A DNA stretch of 49,162 nt. Source: a virus. The DNA is taken from the IMG/VR virus record IMGVR_UViG_3300027973_000075, positions 1-49,162 of that record; one strand, given 5' to 3'. The position numbers and the translations under genes are program-made. This document shows, in pieces, positions 38,957 to 46,926 of the stretch. Every line of letters begins with the position of its first letter. Within the stretch, counting starts at the first letter, position 1. The notes under the pieces are model-generated. The model searched no databases, was not told the DNA's origin, and was given only the letters and a program-made list of their open reading frames with translations.

Positions 38957-39398
38957 AAATAAATTACCCCGCGAAGCACAAACCCGTGAAACCCAAGTTC
39001 GCACCCGTTCATGGAAACGTCCAGAAACATTGCCGGTACCAAATCCTGAACCGGGTTTTAAATTTCACTGGGTACGTATAAGTACGCGTGGTGAGATGGA
39101 TGCCACAAACGTTACTTCGAAATTTAGAGAAGGATGGGAACCTGTTAAAGCCTCAGATCACCCAGAAATCCACGTGTTCCACGCCGAGAATGATCGGTTT
39201 AAGGACAATATTGTGATTGGCGGACTGATGCTTTGTAAATCCCCAGAAGAATTTGTTGAAGAGCGTAATGCGTATTTCCGCCAACAAGCGGACGCGCAGA
39301 TGAACTCGGTAGACAACAACCTTATGCGCGAAAACGACCCACGTATGCCTCTATTTACGGAGCGCAAAACCCGGGTATCTTTCGGCTCTAGTTCTTAA
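38949..39398 (+). CDS. Hypothetical head-associated protein
   Basis: 149 residues, start overlapping the scaffold end. PNPEPGFKFHWVRISTRG, WEPVKASDHPEIHVF, NIVIGGLMLCKSPEEFVEERN. I have seen similar proteins between scaffold and capsid genes in environmental phages. Possibly a minor virion or assembly protein. Confidence 0.6.
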   Translation: MAENKLPREAQTRETQVRTRSWKRPETLPVPNPEPGFKFHWVRISTRGEMDATNVTSKFREGWEPVKASDHPEIHVFHAENDRFKDNIVIGGLMLCKSPEEFVEERNAYFRQQADAQMNSVDNNLMRENDPRMPLFTERKTRVSFGSSS

Positions 39399-39414
39399 TT
39401 ATTAGGAGTTTTTT

Positions 39415-39996
39415 ATGGCTTACCCTACTGTAAGTAGTCCTTACGGTTTCCAGCCGATCAATCGTATCGGTGGTGTTCCGTACGCGGGTTCTACCCGTCT
39501 AATCCCAGTTGTTGCTTCAAGCGCTGTTTATGACGGCGATCTGTTGGAGTTGACCTCTGCTGGTCTGTGCCAAGTAGTTGCAAGTGGTTCCGCAGCTTCC
39601 CAAGCAGTCGGCGTATGCGTTGGTGTTCAGTACACTAATTCACTGGGTCAAACTGTACAAGCACAATACGCTCCATCATCGGGTGTAACTAACGTGTTTG
39701 CTTATGTTGTTGACGATCCAACCATGTTGTTTAAAGTCGCAATGGTATCTTCGGGTACTACAATTGCTGGCCTTGGTCGTACCGCGGTTGGTCAAAATAG
39801 CTCGGTAATCTTGAACTCTGGTAATGCTAACACCGGCGATTCAAAACAAGCTATTTCCAGCACCACCAATACGACTAACACATTGCCGATTCGTATCATT
39901 GATGTAATCTCTGAAACGGCAACTGGTTCGGATACGTATGTTGAATTTGTCGTTAAAATCAACACGCATTCGTATAACAACACCACCGGTGTATAA
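39415..39996 (+). CDS. Capsid decoration-like protein
   Basis: 193 residues behind TTAGGAG. PYGFQPINRIGGVPYAG N-terminus, then a beta-rich, Ser/Thr/Ala-rich body and an NTTGV end. Position right before the capsid gene suggests a head decoration or stabilising protein; the fold is not proven. Confidence 0.6.
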   Translation: MAYPTVSSPYGFQPINRIGGVPYAGSTRLIPVVASSAVYDGDLLELTSAGLCQVVASGSAASQAVGVCVGVQYTNSLGQTVQAQYAPSSGVTNVFAYVVDDPTMLFKVAMVSSGTTIAGLGRTAVGQNSSVILNSGNANTGDSKQAISSTTNTTNTLPIRIIDVISETATGSDTYVEFVVKINTHSYNNTTGV

Positions 39997-40008
39997 GGAG
40001 TTTAACAA

Positions 40009-40917
40009 ATGGCTATTTCACGCGCACAACTACTAAAAGAACTCCTGCCGGGTCTTAACGCCCTGTTTGGTATGGAGTACAAACGCTACGGCGAAGAACA
40101 CAAGGAGATTTACGAAACTGAAACCTCCGAGCGTTCTTTCGAAGAAGAAACGAAACTTTCAGGTTTCAGCGCCGCACCTGTCAAGAACGAAGGTAGTGCA
40201 ATTCGTTATGACAACGGTCAAGAAGCTTGGACTGCTCGTTACAACCACGAAACAATCGCTATGGGCTTTTCGTTGACCGAAGAGGCAATGGAAGATAACC
40301 TGTACGACTCACTGTCACAGCGTTACACCAAAGCTCTCGCTCGCGCTATGGCGTACACCAAGCAAGTTAAAGCCGCTGCAATTTTGAACAACGGTTTTTC
40401 TGGTGGCCCAACTTACGGCGACGGTCAAGTTTTGTTCTCGACTGCTCACCCTCTGGTGTCTGGCGGTACTAACAGCAACACTTTCACTGTTCAAGCCGAT
40501 TTGAATGAAACTTCTTTGGAAGCTGCTGTTATTCAGATCGCTGGTTGGACAGACGAACGTGGTCTGTTGATTGCTGCTAAACCTCGTAAATTGATTGTTC
40601 CACCTGCTCTGATGTTCGTTGCTACACGTCTGCTCGAAACTGAACTGCGTGTTGGTACAAACGACAACGACATCAACGCAATCAAGAACAACGGTGCGAT
40701 CCCAGAAGGTTACACTGTCAACCACTACTTGACAGATACTAACGCTTGGTTCTTGACCACTGACGTTCCAAACGGCTTGAAGCACTTTGTCCGTACTCCT
40801 TTGTCTCAGTCGATGGACGCAGACTTTGATACTGGCAACAGCCGCTATAAAGCACGTGAGCGTTATTCGTTCGGTGTATCTGATCCACTAGGCGCTTTCG
40901 CTTCACAAGGCGCTTAA
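40009..40917 (+). CDS. Major capsid protein (Mu gpT-like)
   Basis: 302 residues behind AAGGAG. AISRAQLLKELLPGLNALFG N-terminus, an E-loop-like acidic stretch (YETETSERSFEEETKLSGF), FSLTEEAMEDNLYD, AAILNNGFSGG, LFSTAHPLVSGGTNSN, and PRKLIVPPALMFVATRLLETEL. This pattern is that of Mu-type major head subunit gpT-family capsid proteins with the HK97 fold. It is the last gene before a strong terminator, consistent with high expression. Confidence 0.85.
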   Translation: MAISRAQLLKELLPGLNALFGMEYKRYGEEHKEIYETETSERSFEEETKLSGFSAAPVKNEGSAIRYDNGQEAWTARYNHETIAMGFSLTEEAMEDNLYDSLSQRYTKALARAMAYTKQVKAAAILNNGFSGGPTYGDGQVLFSTAHPLVSGGTNSNTFTVQADLNETSLEAAVIQIAGWTDERGLLIAAKPRKLIVPPALMFVATRLLETELRVGTNDNDINAIKNNGAIPEGYTVNHYLTDTNAWFLTTDVPNGLKHFVRTPLSQSMDADFDTGNSRYKARERYSFGVSDPLGAFASQGA

Positions 40918-40944
40918 TTCCCAATCGGGTTTAATCAGGTATTT

Positions 40945-40969
40945 AAACGGGGCTTCGGCCCCGTTTTTT
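40945..40969 (+). terminator. Strong intrinsic terminator after the capsid gene
   Basis: ACGGGGC-TTCG-GCCCCGT stem with a UUCG tetraloop and six T's. Confidence 0.92.
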
Positions 40970-41004
40970 ACCGCTCGGTAAATTTTTACAAAAGGTCGGT
41001 ACTT

Positions 41005-41208
41005 ATGGATAACTTTATACAAAAACAAATTGAAGCGTCAGAGCGTTTGTACAACATAATGCTGGCAGACCACAAAGCAAGGTTTGAAAAAATTGCAGAA
41101 GTTTATGATTTAAGCGCAAGTTTGCAGAAAAAACTAAACGAACGCGACGAAGAAATACGTAAACTAAAACGCCAATTGCTCGCTTATGAGTCAATAGAGC
41201 GCATGTGA
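41005..41208 (+). CDS. Small coiled-coil protein
   Basis: 67 residues: DNFIQKQIEASERLYNIML, then a long Lys/Glu helix, LQKKLNERDEEIRKLKRQLL. Probably dimeric. AAAGGTCGG is 7 bases before the ATG. Unknown role in the virion module. Confidence 0.6.
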   Translation: MDNFIQKQIEASERLYNIMLADHKARFEKIAEVYDLSASLQKKLNERDEEIRKLKRQLLAYESIERM

Positions 41209-41236
41209 TTCGTTAATAGCCCAAATTCAGCCGTTT

Positions 41237-41265
41237 TTGATTTTGTCATAATCATGGTGTAGGAT
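41237..41265 (+). promoter_or_regulatory. Candidate promoter for the acidic protein gene
   Basis: TTGATT (41237-41242), 17-base spacer, TAGGAT (41260-41265). With the following terminator it would make this a one-gene unit. Confidence 0.4.
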
Positions 41266-41312
41266 AGTTTTTGCGGCCTGTGGAGGTTGCTAATTTGACT
41301 ACGGAGCTTATC

Positions 41313-41618
41313 ATGATTGCATCTATTACTTTGTTGGTTAATGTTGAAGATTTGTTGGACGCGCTGGACTTGGAAGTTGTTGAAGAGTTGGACGAAGAGT
41401 ATGACGTTGAGTTCGATGTTGACGAAGACGGTACTGTTTGGTTCTACGATGAAGAAATCGATGCTTCGTTCTACTTTGACGAAGACTTAGAAGATTGGGC
41501 TGAAGTTGACGAAGACGGCATCGTTTGGTACGTTGATGCAGAAGAAAACGTCTATGTGTACGACGACTTTATCGAGCACGACTGGGTTTTGTACCAAGAC
41601 GACGAAGTAGAGTATTAA
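41313..41618 (+). CDS. Highly acidic small protein
   Basis: 101 residues from ATG 41313 (GGAG upstream); an earlier ATG-like start at 41271 is less likely. More than a third Asp/Glu with aromatic spacing (DEDGTVWFYDEEIDASFYFDE, VDEDGIVWYVD, NVYVYDDF). It looks like three short beta repeats. The pattern resembles DNA-mimic or charge-neutralising proteins, but no function is known. It is framed by its own promoter candidate and a terminator. Confidence 0.65.
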   Translation: MIASITLLVNVEDLLDALDLEVVEELDEEYDVEFDVDEDGTVWFYDEEIDASFYFDEDLEDWAEVDEDGIVWYVDAEENVYVYDDFIEHDWVLYQDDEVEY

Positions 41619-41977
41619 TTAGAAGGGGCTTCGGCCCCTTTTTTCTTTTCTAGGTGTTCATTATGGTGGTGTATTCGGTGACAATTTGCACACAATACTA
41701 AACACTTTTTTATTTCTTCCGCCGCCCGTTTGTAAGCTTTATTAGTTAATAATTTATGAACCTTGCGGTTATCTGGGTGCTTTTCAATATGGTGGAAATC
41801 TAGGGTAGCTGGGTGGTTTTGTCCACACTGTACACACGATAGCGTACTTTTAAACTCCTTCCACCTTTCTTTTGCCGCTAATTTACTTTCCCGCGCTTTC
41901 TTTTGCCGCTCCTCTTTATTACGCGCATACCCTGCACGGTTGGAGGCGTTTTGTTCTTTTTTGTTTTTGTAGGGCAT
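41615..41977 (-). CDS. HNH endonuclease, antisense in the virion module
   Basis: 120 residues from ATG 41977 (MPYKNKKEQN). The open frame continues to 42097, but that part overlaps the leader and promoter of the plus gene. Basic N-terminal half, then CVQCGQNHPATLDFHHIEK and, after 20 residues, KKCLVLCANCHRIHHHNEH. This is an HNH nuclease with two Cys pairs (zinc finger type), the classic free-standing homing endonuclease or GP-like form. Its orientation against all neighbours marks it as a mobile insertion. Its ribosome site is weak. Confidence 0.8.
   Translation of the reverse strand: MPYKNKKEQNASNRAGYARNKEERQKKARESKLAAKERWKEFKSTLSCVQCGQNHPATLDFHHIEKHPDNRKVHKLLTNKAYKRAAEEIKKCLVLCANCHRIHHHNEHLEKKKGAEAPSN
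41621..41648 (+). terminator. Intrinsic terminator after the acidic protein
   Basis: AAGGGGC-TTCG-GCCCCTT with T-rich tail TTTTCTTTT. It closely matches the terminator at 40945. Confidence 0.88.
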
Positions 41978-41993
41978 AGTACGCAGATTGTAC

Positions 41994-42021
41994 TTGCTTT
42001 CTAAAATAAATGTGTTATAAA
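41994..42021 (+). promoter_or_regulatory. Promoter of the second virion operon
   Basis: TTGCTT (41994-41999), 16-base spacer, TATAAA (42016-42021) preceded by TGTGT. Its GTGTTATAA matches P1 and P2 on the minus strand, indicating a shared promoter class. Confidence 0.6.
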
Positions 42022-42030
42022 GGGAACATT

Positions 42031-42088
42031 CCGGGAGCACCCGGTGTGGCAGACAGTCCCGGCTGACTTCATGCAGACTGCCAACACC
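42031..42088 (+). promoter_or_regulatory. Structured mRNA leader
   Basis: CCGGG-AGCA-CCCGG hairpin (42031-42044), and GGTGTGGCAG (42043-42052) pairing with CTGCCAACACC (42078-42088, one bulge) around an inner AGTC/GACT hairpin. It overlaps neither the start codon nor the ribosome site (ATGAGGAAAAA). Possibly stabilises the transcript of a strongly expressed gene. Confidence 0.5.
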
Positions 42089-42112
42089 TAACCGCATGAG
42101 GAAAAATTTATT

Positions 42113-42607
42113 ATGGCACTATCTACCACCCAAAGTATTTGGCGTTCGGGCGGCGGCGATAACACCCGCACCGCGTATTGTGGCACCGGCGTTATGGTTG
42201 CTGAGTTTTACTTTTTGGCAACTCAAGCTTCAGGCAACGCTAAAGTCTCTTCCGCTGCTAACGCAGCAAACGTTATTCTCCCCGCTAACGCAGTTATTTT
42301 GCAAATCAACGTTAACGCCGCAGGTACTGGCGGCACTACTCCAACGTTCGATATGGGTTTTACGCTTTACACCACCGGTACTGCTTCGCCACAAGCCCTA
42401 CTGAATGAGTCGGATGCTGATGCTGGTAAGCAAGTCCTAGATTGGGCTTCGGCTACTGCGGGCACTTCGCTTAACGCTGTTATGTCGGCAACTGAGCTAG
42501 TGTATATCACTGGTCGTGCAGGGGCTTCGGCAGCTACTGGCGGTAATATTAGCGGTGAAATCATATACTACGTTACCGACCCGTTGCTAGGCCAGCAGAA
42601 CGACTAA
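42113..42607 (+). CDS. Virion structural protein candidate
   Basis: 164 residues. Ala/Thr/Gly-rich beta pattern (SSAANAANVILPANAVILQI, DMGFTLYTTGT) like phage decoration or fibre domains. First gene of the operon behind the strong promoter and structured leader, so probably abundant. Confidence 0.6.
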   Translation: MALSTTQSIWRSGGGDNTRTAYCGTGVMVAEFYFLATQASGNAKVSSAANAANVILPANAVILQINVNAAGTGGTTPTFDMGFTLYTTGTASPQALLNESDADAGKQVLDWASATAGTSLNAVMSATELVYITGRAGASAATGGNISGEIIYYVTDPLLGQQND

Positions 42608-42621
42608 TTGAGGAGTCTGTT

Positions 42622-43410
42622 ATGGCAAATATTGGAACTTGGCGTTCTATAACCCAAGTGGGTACATACGAGCCGTTTGACTTGCAAGTATCTCGTGGGC
42701 AGATACAAGGGCATTCAATCGTTACGGTTTCTGGGTATAACTCGGATGTTGATACTGCATGGGAGATGATTACCCCTGTGGGGGACTTGTCTTATCCTGC
42801 TGCTGCGTTGCAGATGACTGTGAGTTCATCTAGCGCAAACGATACGTCGGCAGGTACTGGCGCAAGAACGGTGTTAATTACTGGTCTGGATGCAGACTAC
42901 AATGTGATTAGCGAGAGTGTAACTCTCAACGGTCAAACCGCAGTAACCACCACAAATTCATTTTTACGCATTAACAATATGTTGGTGACAACCGCAGGTA
43001 CTGGATTGGCAAATGCGGGCATCATTTATATTGGAAGTGGTACCGTGACTTCTGGTGTTCCGGCAACTATTTATAATGTGATTTCTGTCGGCTACAACAA
43101 CGCAACATCAAGTCAATACACCATCCCTGCTGGCTATACTGGGTATTTGGTTACTGCACGAATTGGTTTAGCGCAAGATACTGGAACTAGTTTAATTACC
43201 GCAAGGACTCGTTTTGTTGGAACCAACGGAATTGCTCTCACCGGGCCGTTGATTGTTACCAACAACAACATTTCAACCCAACCGTTTCCTTACCCTATTG
43301 CAATTGCCGAAAAGACTCGCGTTCAAGGTGAAGCAATTGGTGGTGCGGCAAATAACGAGGCAGCGGGGTTTTTTGAGATTGTTCTAATCAAAAACTTTAT
43401 AACGAGCTAA
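42622..43410 (+). CDS. Virion structural protein candidate
   Basis: 262 residues, TGAGGAG upstream. Beta-rich, Thr/Ser/Asn-rich, with TAWEMITPVGDLSYPAAA, TVLITGLDADYNVISESVTLNG, and FFEIVLIKNF. Such proteins occur with capsid and adaptor genes in environmental podoviruses and may decorate the particle. No catalytic motif. Confidence 0.6.
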   Translation: MANIGTWRSITQVGTYEPFDLQVSRGQIQGHSIVTVSGYNSDVDTAWEMITPVGDLSYPAAALQMTVSSSSANDTSAGTGARTVLITGLDADYNVISESVTLNGQTAVTTTNSFLRINNMLVTTAGTGLANAGIIYIGSGTVTSGVPATIYNVISVGYNNATSSQYTIPAGYTGYLVTARIGLAQDTGTSLITARTRFVGTNGIALTGPLIVTNNNISTQPFPYPIAIAEKTRVQGEAIGGAANNEAAGFFEIVLIKNFITS

Positions 43411-43411
43411 C

Positions 43412-43666
43412 ATGGCTAAGAAAAACCCCTCCCTCGCAGTTGGTCGTGGCGAAAAGCTTCCGGTTTCTAAAGGGGCGGGGCTTACTGCCAAAGGTCGTGC
43501 CAAGTACAATAAAGCAACTGGGTCTAACCTAAAGGCTCCACAGCCCGAAGGTGGCCCACGTAAGAAATCATTTTGTGCTCGTATGTCTGGTATGCCCGGC
43601 CCCATGAAAGACGAGAACGGTAAACCTACACGCAAAGCGGCATCTTTAAAACGATGGAAGTGCTAA
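43412..43666 (+). CDS. Small conserved protein, GLTAKGRAKYN family
   Basis: 84 residues. GAGLTAKGRAKYNKATGSNL, KAPQPEGGPRKKSFCARMSGM, ending KRWKC. Very basic with two Cys. I recall this as a widespread phage/environmental domain of unknown function (DUF6321 from memory). Its location among virion genes suggests a packaged or assembly-linked protein. Confidence 0.7.
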   Translation: MAKKNPSLAVGRGEKLPVSKGAGLTAKGRAKYNKATGSNLKAPQPEGGPRKKSFCARMSGMPGPMKDENGKPTRKAASLKRWKC

Positions 43667-43667
43667 C

Positions 43668-43862
43668 ATGAATGAGAATACACAAGCTGTGAAATATACG
43701 ATTGATACCATATCGGTCTTTACAGTTATTGGCACTTTGATGGACATATTGCCGCCAGTAGCGGCTTTGCTGACTATTGTTTGGACGTGTATAAATATTT
43801 ATGAATCTAGTACCTTCCAAAAGTTTTTAGGAAGATTTAAAAAAGTAAAGGACGAGTCATGA
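43668..43862 (+). CDS. Holin-like small membrane protein
   Basis: 64 residues. Polar start, two hydrophobic segments (ISVFTVIGTLMDIL, PVAALLTIVWTCINIYE), then a basic tail (KFLGRFKKVKDES). The layout fits a small two-segment holin, which would form the lysis pore. No endolysin gene is seen in this window, so this is tentative. Confidence 0.55.
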   Translation: MNENTQAVKYTIDTISVFTVIGTLMDILPPVAALLTIVWTCINIYESSTFQKFLGRFKKVKDES

Positions 43863-44635
43863 ACCGTAAAGCTAAACGTTACGCCGTAGGCGGTATGACG
43901 GATGAAGAAGGAAAAAAAGAAATTGTTACTAGGTTCGGTAAAACCCCGGGCGGTGAAGATACATTTGAGCGCGACCGCGAAGTTAAACGCGACGAGTCAG
44001 AGTCTGAGTCAAAATCAGAATCCTCACCAGCGCCAAAAAAAGCAAATGTTACTAAAGAACAGCTTGAGAAATCTGGTCTTAGCCTACGCGACTATTTAAA
44101 CAAACAGCGCGGCCTTACTCGTCGTGGTGGCGAAGCACCTAAACCTAAAACCGAAACCAAAACTGAAACCAAAACCGAAACTAAAGTAGCGCCAACACAA
44201 TCTTCTGGGATGGGGCCAAAGAATACGTTCCTAACTAAAGAGCGTTCTGATGCCGCGCAAAAGTCGATGGGTAAAGGTTTTAGCATGGGCTTGTTTGAGC
44301 GTGGTGATCTAGGTATTGGCAACAAGAAAAAAGAAGAAGAGAAGCCCGCTAATATAGGTAATCAAAGTTTTGTAACACCGAAAGAAGGACGTGGTCTAAT
44401 TCCTTATGAAAAAACCAAGTCAATTGAAGAGCGGGCGCGTATGCTTGGTAGAGATGAAAAAACAATTAAGCAAGATGAAGAAAAATTAGCAGATACTCGT
44501 CGCCGTGCAGCAGGTAAATTCCAGAAAACCAATGAATCTGTGTACGGAATGAAAAAAGGCGGTTCGGTTTCTTCCGCTTCTAAACGCGCAGATGGCATTG
44601 CCCAAAAGGGTAAAACAAAAGGCAAAATGTGCTAA
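43859..44635 (+). CDS. Basic low-complexity protein with C-terminal ADGxAxKGKTKG tag
   Basis: 258 residues, start overlapping the holin-like gene. Charged, Lys/Glu/Ser-rich with a KTETKTETKTET repeat near 95-110. It ends GMKKGGSVSSASKRADGIAQ followed by KGKTKGKMC, an end shared with the next genes. Probably disordered. It may be a virion-internal or DNA-binding protein, but nothing specific can be assigned. Confidence 0.55.
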   Translation: MNRKAKRYAVGGMTDEEGKKEIVTRFGKTPGGEDTFERDREVKRDESESESKSESSPAPKKANVTKEQLEKSGLSLRDYLNKQRGLTRRGGEAPKPKTETKTETKTETKVAPTQSSGMGPKNTFLTKERSDAAQKSMGKGFSMGLFERGDLGIGNKKKEEEKPANIGNQSFVTPKEGRGLIPYEKTKSIEERARMLGRDEKTIKQDEEKLADTRRRAAGKFQKTNESVYGMKKGGSVSSASKRADGIAQKGKTKGKMC

Positions 44636-44656
44636 TGTTTTAAAAGGACAAGGTTT

Positions 44657-45136
44657 ATGGTAACCCCTAAAGAAATGGCAGCCAGAAAAGAAGCTGCGGC
44701 GTTGAAAAAAGCGCAGGAAGTAGCTGCAAAACAAGCGGCAGCAGCACGTGCGTTGGAAGCAAAAAAGCAAGCGGCAATGGCGGCGGCAGCGGCAAAGGCA
44801 GCGGCGGCAAAAAAACCTCCAGTACCACCTAAACCTCCTGTGCAGCCAAAACCTCCAGTACCACCCAAACCTGTGCCTATACCACCCACACCCCCTGTGC
44901 AGCCACCCACACCTCCAGTGACGCCCAAACCGCCACCTGAACCGGTTTACGAGGGGCCGGGATTTAACCCCCCAACAACACGCAAAACGCCAGCAATTGG
45001 GTTAGAAGAACAAAATCGTCTTATGGGGGTGCTTGCAAAACCGCAGGGCATGAAAAAAGGTGGTAAAGTTTCTTCCGCTTCTAGCCGTGGTGATGGTTGT
45101 GCTCAACGCGGTAAAACAAAAGGTAGGATGTACTAA
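44657..45136 (+). CDS. Ala/Pro-rich protein with the same C-terminal tag
   Basis: 159 residues. Ala/Lys/Gln-rich helix (about 5-50), then a KPPVPPKPPVQPKPPV Pro-rich linker, and an end reading GMKKGGKVSSASSRGDGCA followed by QRGKTKGRMY. Looks like a spacer or rod with a basic tag. It begins 21 bases after the previous stop, with AAAAGGAC upstream. Confidence 0.55.
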   Translation: MVTPKEMAARKEAAALKKAQEVAAKQAAAARALEAKKQAAMAAAAAKAAAAKKPPVPPKPPVQPKPPVPPKPVPIPPTPPVQPPTPPVTPKPPPEPVYEGPGFNPPTTRKTPAIGLEEQNRLMGVLAKPQGMKKGGKVSSASSRGDGCAQRGKTKGRMY

Positions 45137-45498
45137 TGCCAGCCGTTAGTAAAAAGCAAGAAAAGTTTATGCAAGCGGTTGCTCACAACCCGAAGTTTGC
45201 CAAAGCAGCAGGAGTTCCACAATCCGTGGGTAAAGAGTTCACTAAATCTGGAGGCGGTATGGCTGAGTCAAAGAAGATGGTTAAGAAAGAAGTTGCATTC
45301 ATGCAGAAAAAAGGCGCACCAAAGTCCATGATCAAGCATGAGATGGCGGAAGCTGGCATGAAAAAAAGCGGTATGGGTAAGACAAAAAAGATGCGTTCTG
45401 GTGGTCTAGCCGCGGGACATAAGTCTGCCGATGGTATCGCTCGTAAAGGTAAGACTAAAGGTAAAGACGTTAAGATGACAAAAGGCGGGTATTGCTAA
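45136..45498 (+). CDS. Basic protein, SKKQEKFM...KGKTKG family
   Basis: 120 residues. SKKQEKFMQAVAHNPKFAK start, KKEVAFMQKKGAPKSMIKHE middle, and a GLAAGHKSADGIARKGKTKG tag followed by 12 residues. Very basic. I recall similar short proteins in many phages beside adaptor genes. Overlaps the previous stop as TAATG. Confidence 0.6.
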   Translation: MPAVSKKQEKFMQAVAHNPKFAKAAGVPQSVGKEFTKSGGGMAESKKMVKKEVAFMQKKGAPKSMIKHEMAEAGMKKSGMGKTKKMRSGGLAAGHKSADGIARKGKTKGKDVKMTKGGYC

Positions 45499-45770
45499 TG
45501 CGAGCCTCACGCGGGATGGGGGATATAAACCCCAAGAAAATGCCTAAGACCACGGTAAAACGTGATGGCAACGAACCCGTTAAGCTGTACAAAAAGGGCG
45601 GCGGGGTTAATGCCGCTGGTAACTACACCAAACCCGGGATGCGTAAAGCTATGTTTGAAAGCATTAAAGCCCGCGCAGTTCAGGGTACAGGTGCAGGTCA
45701 GTGGTCAGCGCGTAAAGCTCAGTTGCTTGCAAAGAACTATAAGGCCAAGGGCGGTGGGTATAAAAATTGA
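45498..45770 (+). CDS. Basic conserved protein, YTKPGMRK...GQWSARKAQLLAK family
   Basis: 90 residues from ATG 45498 (TAATG overlap). GNYTKPGMRKAMFESIKARA and GQWSARKAQLLAKNYKAKGG are familiar from phage and virus proteins (linked in memory to DUF5872-like sequences). Strongly basic. Probably nucleic-acid binding. Confidence 0.65.
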   Translation: MRASRGMGDINPKKMPKTTVKRDGNEPVKLYKKGGGVNAAGNYTKPGMRKAMFESIKARAVQGTGAGQWSARKAQLLAKNYKAKGGGYKN

Positions 45771-46003
45771 AAGCCCCACAACAGTCGCTTAAAAATTGGG
45801 GAGACCAGAAATGGCGAACCAAAAGTGGGAAGCCCTCGTCAAAAACGGGGGAGCGTTACCTTCCGGAAAAAGCAATTAAGGCATTAAGCTCCGCCGAGTA
45901 TGCCGCTACAACAAAGGCAAAACGCGCAGGAAAAGCAGCAGGTAAGCAGTTTGTAGCACAACCCAAAGGCATCGCAAAGAAAACGGCGGGATTTAGAAAA
46001 TGA
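45767..46003 (+). CDS. Basic conserved protein, QKWRTKSGKPSSKTGERYLP family
   Basis: 78 residues, starting at TTG 45767, which overlaps the previous stop (TTGA). KWRTKSGKPSSKTGERYLPE, KALSSAEYAATTKAK. In other genomes this segment and the preceding one can occur together in one polypeptide, as far as I recall, so the pair may be a split or two-gene version. Basic, unknown role. Confidence 0.65.
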   Translation: MKAPQQSLKNWGDQKWRTKSGKPSSKTGERYLPEKAIKALSSAEYAATTKAKRAGKAAGKQFVAQPKGIAKKTAGFRK

Positions 46004-46926
46004 CAACTACGGGCGCAACAGCATTTAATCTCGAATTTACTGAGATAGCTGAAGAAGCATTTGAACGTGCTGGGCGCGAGATGCGCTCTGGGTACGACTT
46101 ACGTACTGCCCGTCGTAGTATGAACTTGATGACTATCGAATGGCAAAATCGTGGCATTAACATGTGGACGATTGAGCAAGGTACTATTAATTTGATACCG
46201 GGGGTTGTTACCTATGCCCTCCCACTCGATACAGTAGATTTGCTTGACCATGTGATTCGCACTGGACAAAATAACATTTCTACCCAAGCCGATTTGACCA
46301 TTTCGCGCATCTCGGTGTCTACATACGCTACGATACCTAACAAACTAAATACTGCGCGTCCTATTCAAGTATGGGTACAGCGTATGTCGGGGCAACAAAC
46401 TCCCGCTAATATTGCTACCACCGCGGCGATAAATGCTTCGGTTACATCTATTCCGGTTACTTCTGTAGTAAACCTTGCATCTTCTGGCTTTATCCAGCTA
46501 GATAACGAGATTATTTATTATAATAATTTAGACGTTGCTACTAATACTTTACAGGCTTGCCAACGCGGACAAGCAAACACTACTGCGGCGACCCATACGA
46601 TAGGTACCACGGTATATATTCCTAACCCACCATGTATAACATTGTGGCCTGTACCTGATAATTCGACTCCGTATCAGTTTATTTACTGGCGTATGCGCCG
46701 CATTAAAGACGCTGGGGACGGTATTGAAACTCCAGATATGAACTTCCGTTTTCTGCCTTGTGTCACGGCGGGGCTGGCGTACCATATTGCAATGAAAATC
46801 CCAGAGGGGTTGGAGCGTTTGGATATGTTGAAAGCGGCCTACGAAGAACAGTTTAATTTATCCGCAGGGGAAGACCGAGAAAAGGCTACAGTTCGGTTTG
46901 TACCTCGTATGCTTAGAGCGCGGTAA
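46000..46926 (+). CDS. Tail adaptor / head-completion protein (gp4-like)
   Basis: 308 residues. The N-terminus FNLEFTEIAEEAFERAGREM, RTARRSMNLMTIEWQNRG and IEQGTINLIPGVVTYALP, and the C-terminus PVPDNSTPYQFIYWRMRRIKDA with ...CVTAGLAYHIAMKIPE fit podovirus adaptor (P22 gp4-like) proteins that attach below the portal. A Ser/Thr/Asn-rich beta insert in the middle (about 150-205) is typical of the environmental group. Confidence 0.7.
   Translation: MTTTGATAFNLEFTEIAEEAFERAGREMRSGYDLRTARRSMNLMTIEWQNRGINMWTIEQGTINLIPGVVTYALPLDTVDLLDHVIRTGQNNISTQADLTISRISVSTYATIPNKLNTARPIQVWVQRMSGQQTPANIATTAAINASVTSIPVTSVVNLASSGFIQLDNEIIYYNNLDVATNTLQACQRGQANTTAATHTIGTTVYIPNPPCITLWPVPDNSTPYQFIYWRMRRIKDAGDGIETPDMNFRFLPCVTAGLAYHIAMKIPEGLERLDMLKAAYEEQFNLSAGEDREKATVRFVPRMLRAR

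Noticed and set aside
41978-42097. Forty-residue N-terminal extension of the HNH protein
   Set aside because: The region is the promoter and structured leader of the opposite virion operon, and the internal ATG gives the usual compact HNH length.
42031-42112. Group I intron remnant near the HNH gene
   Set aside because: The stems are short and local, and the conserved P7/core elements of such introns are not recognisable.
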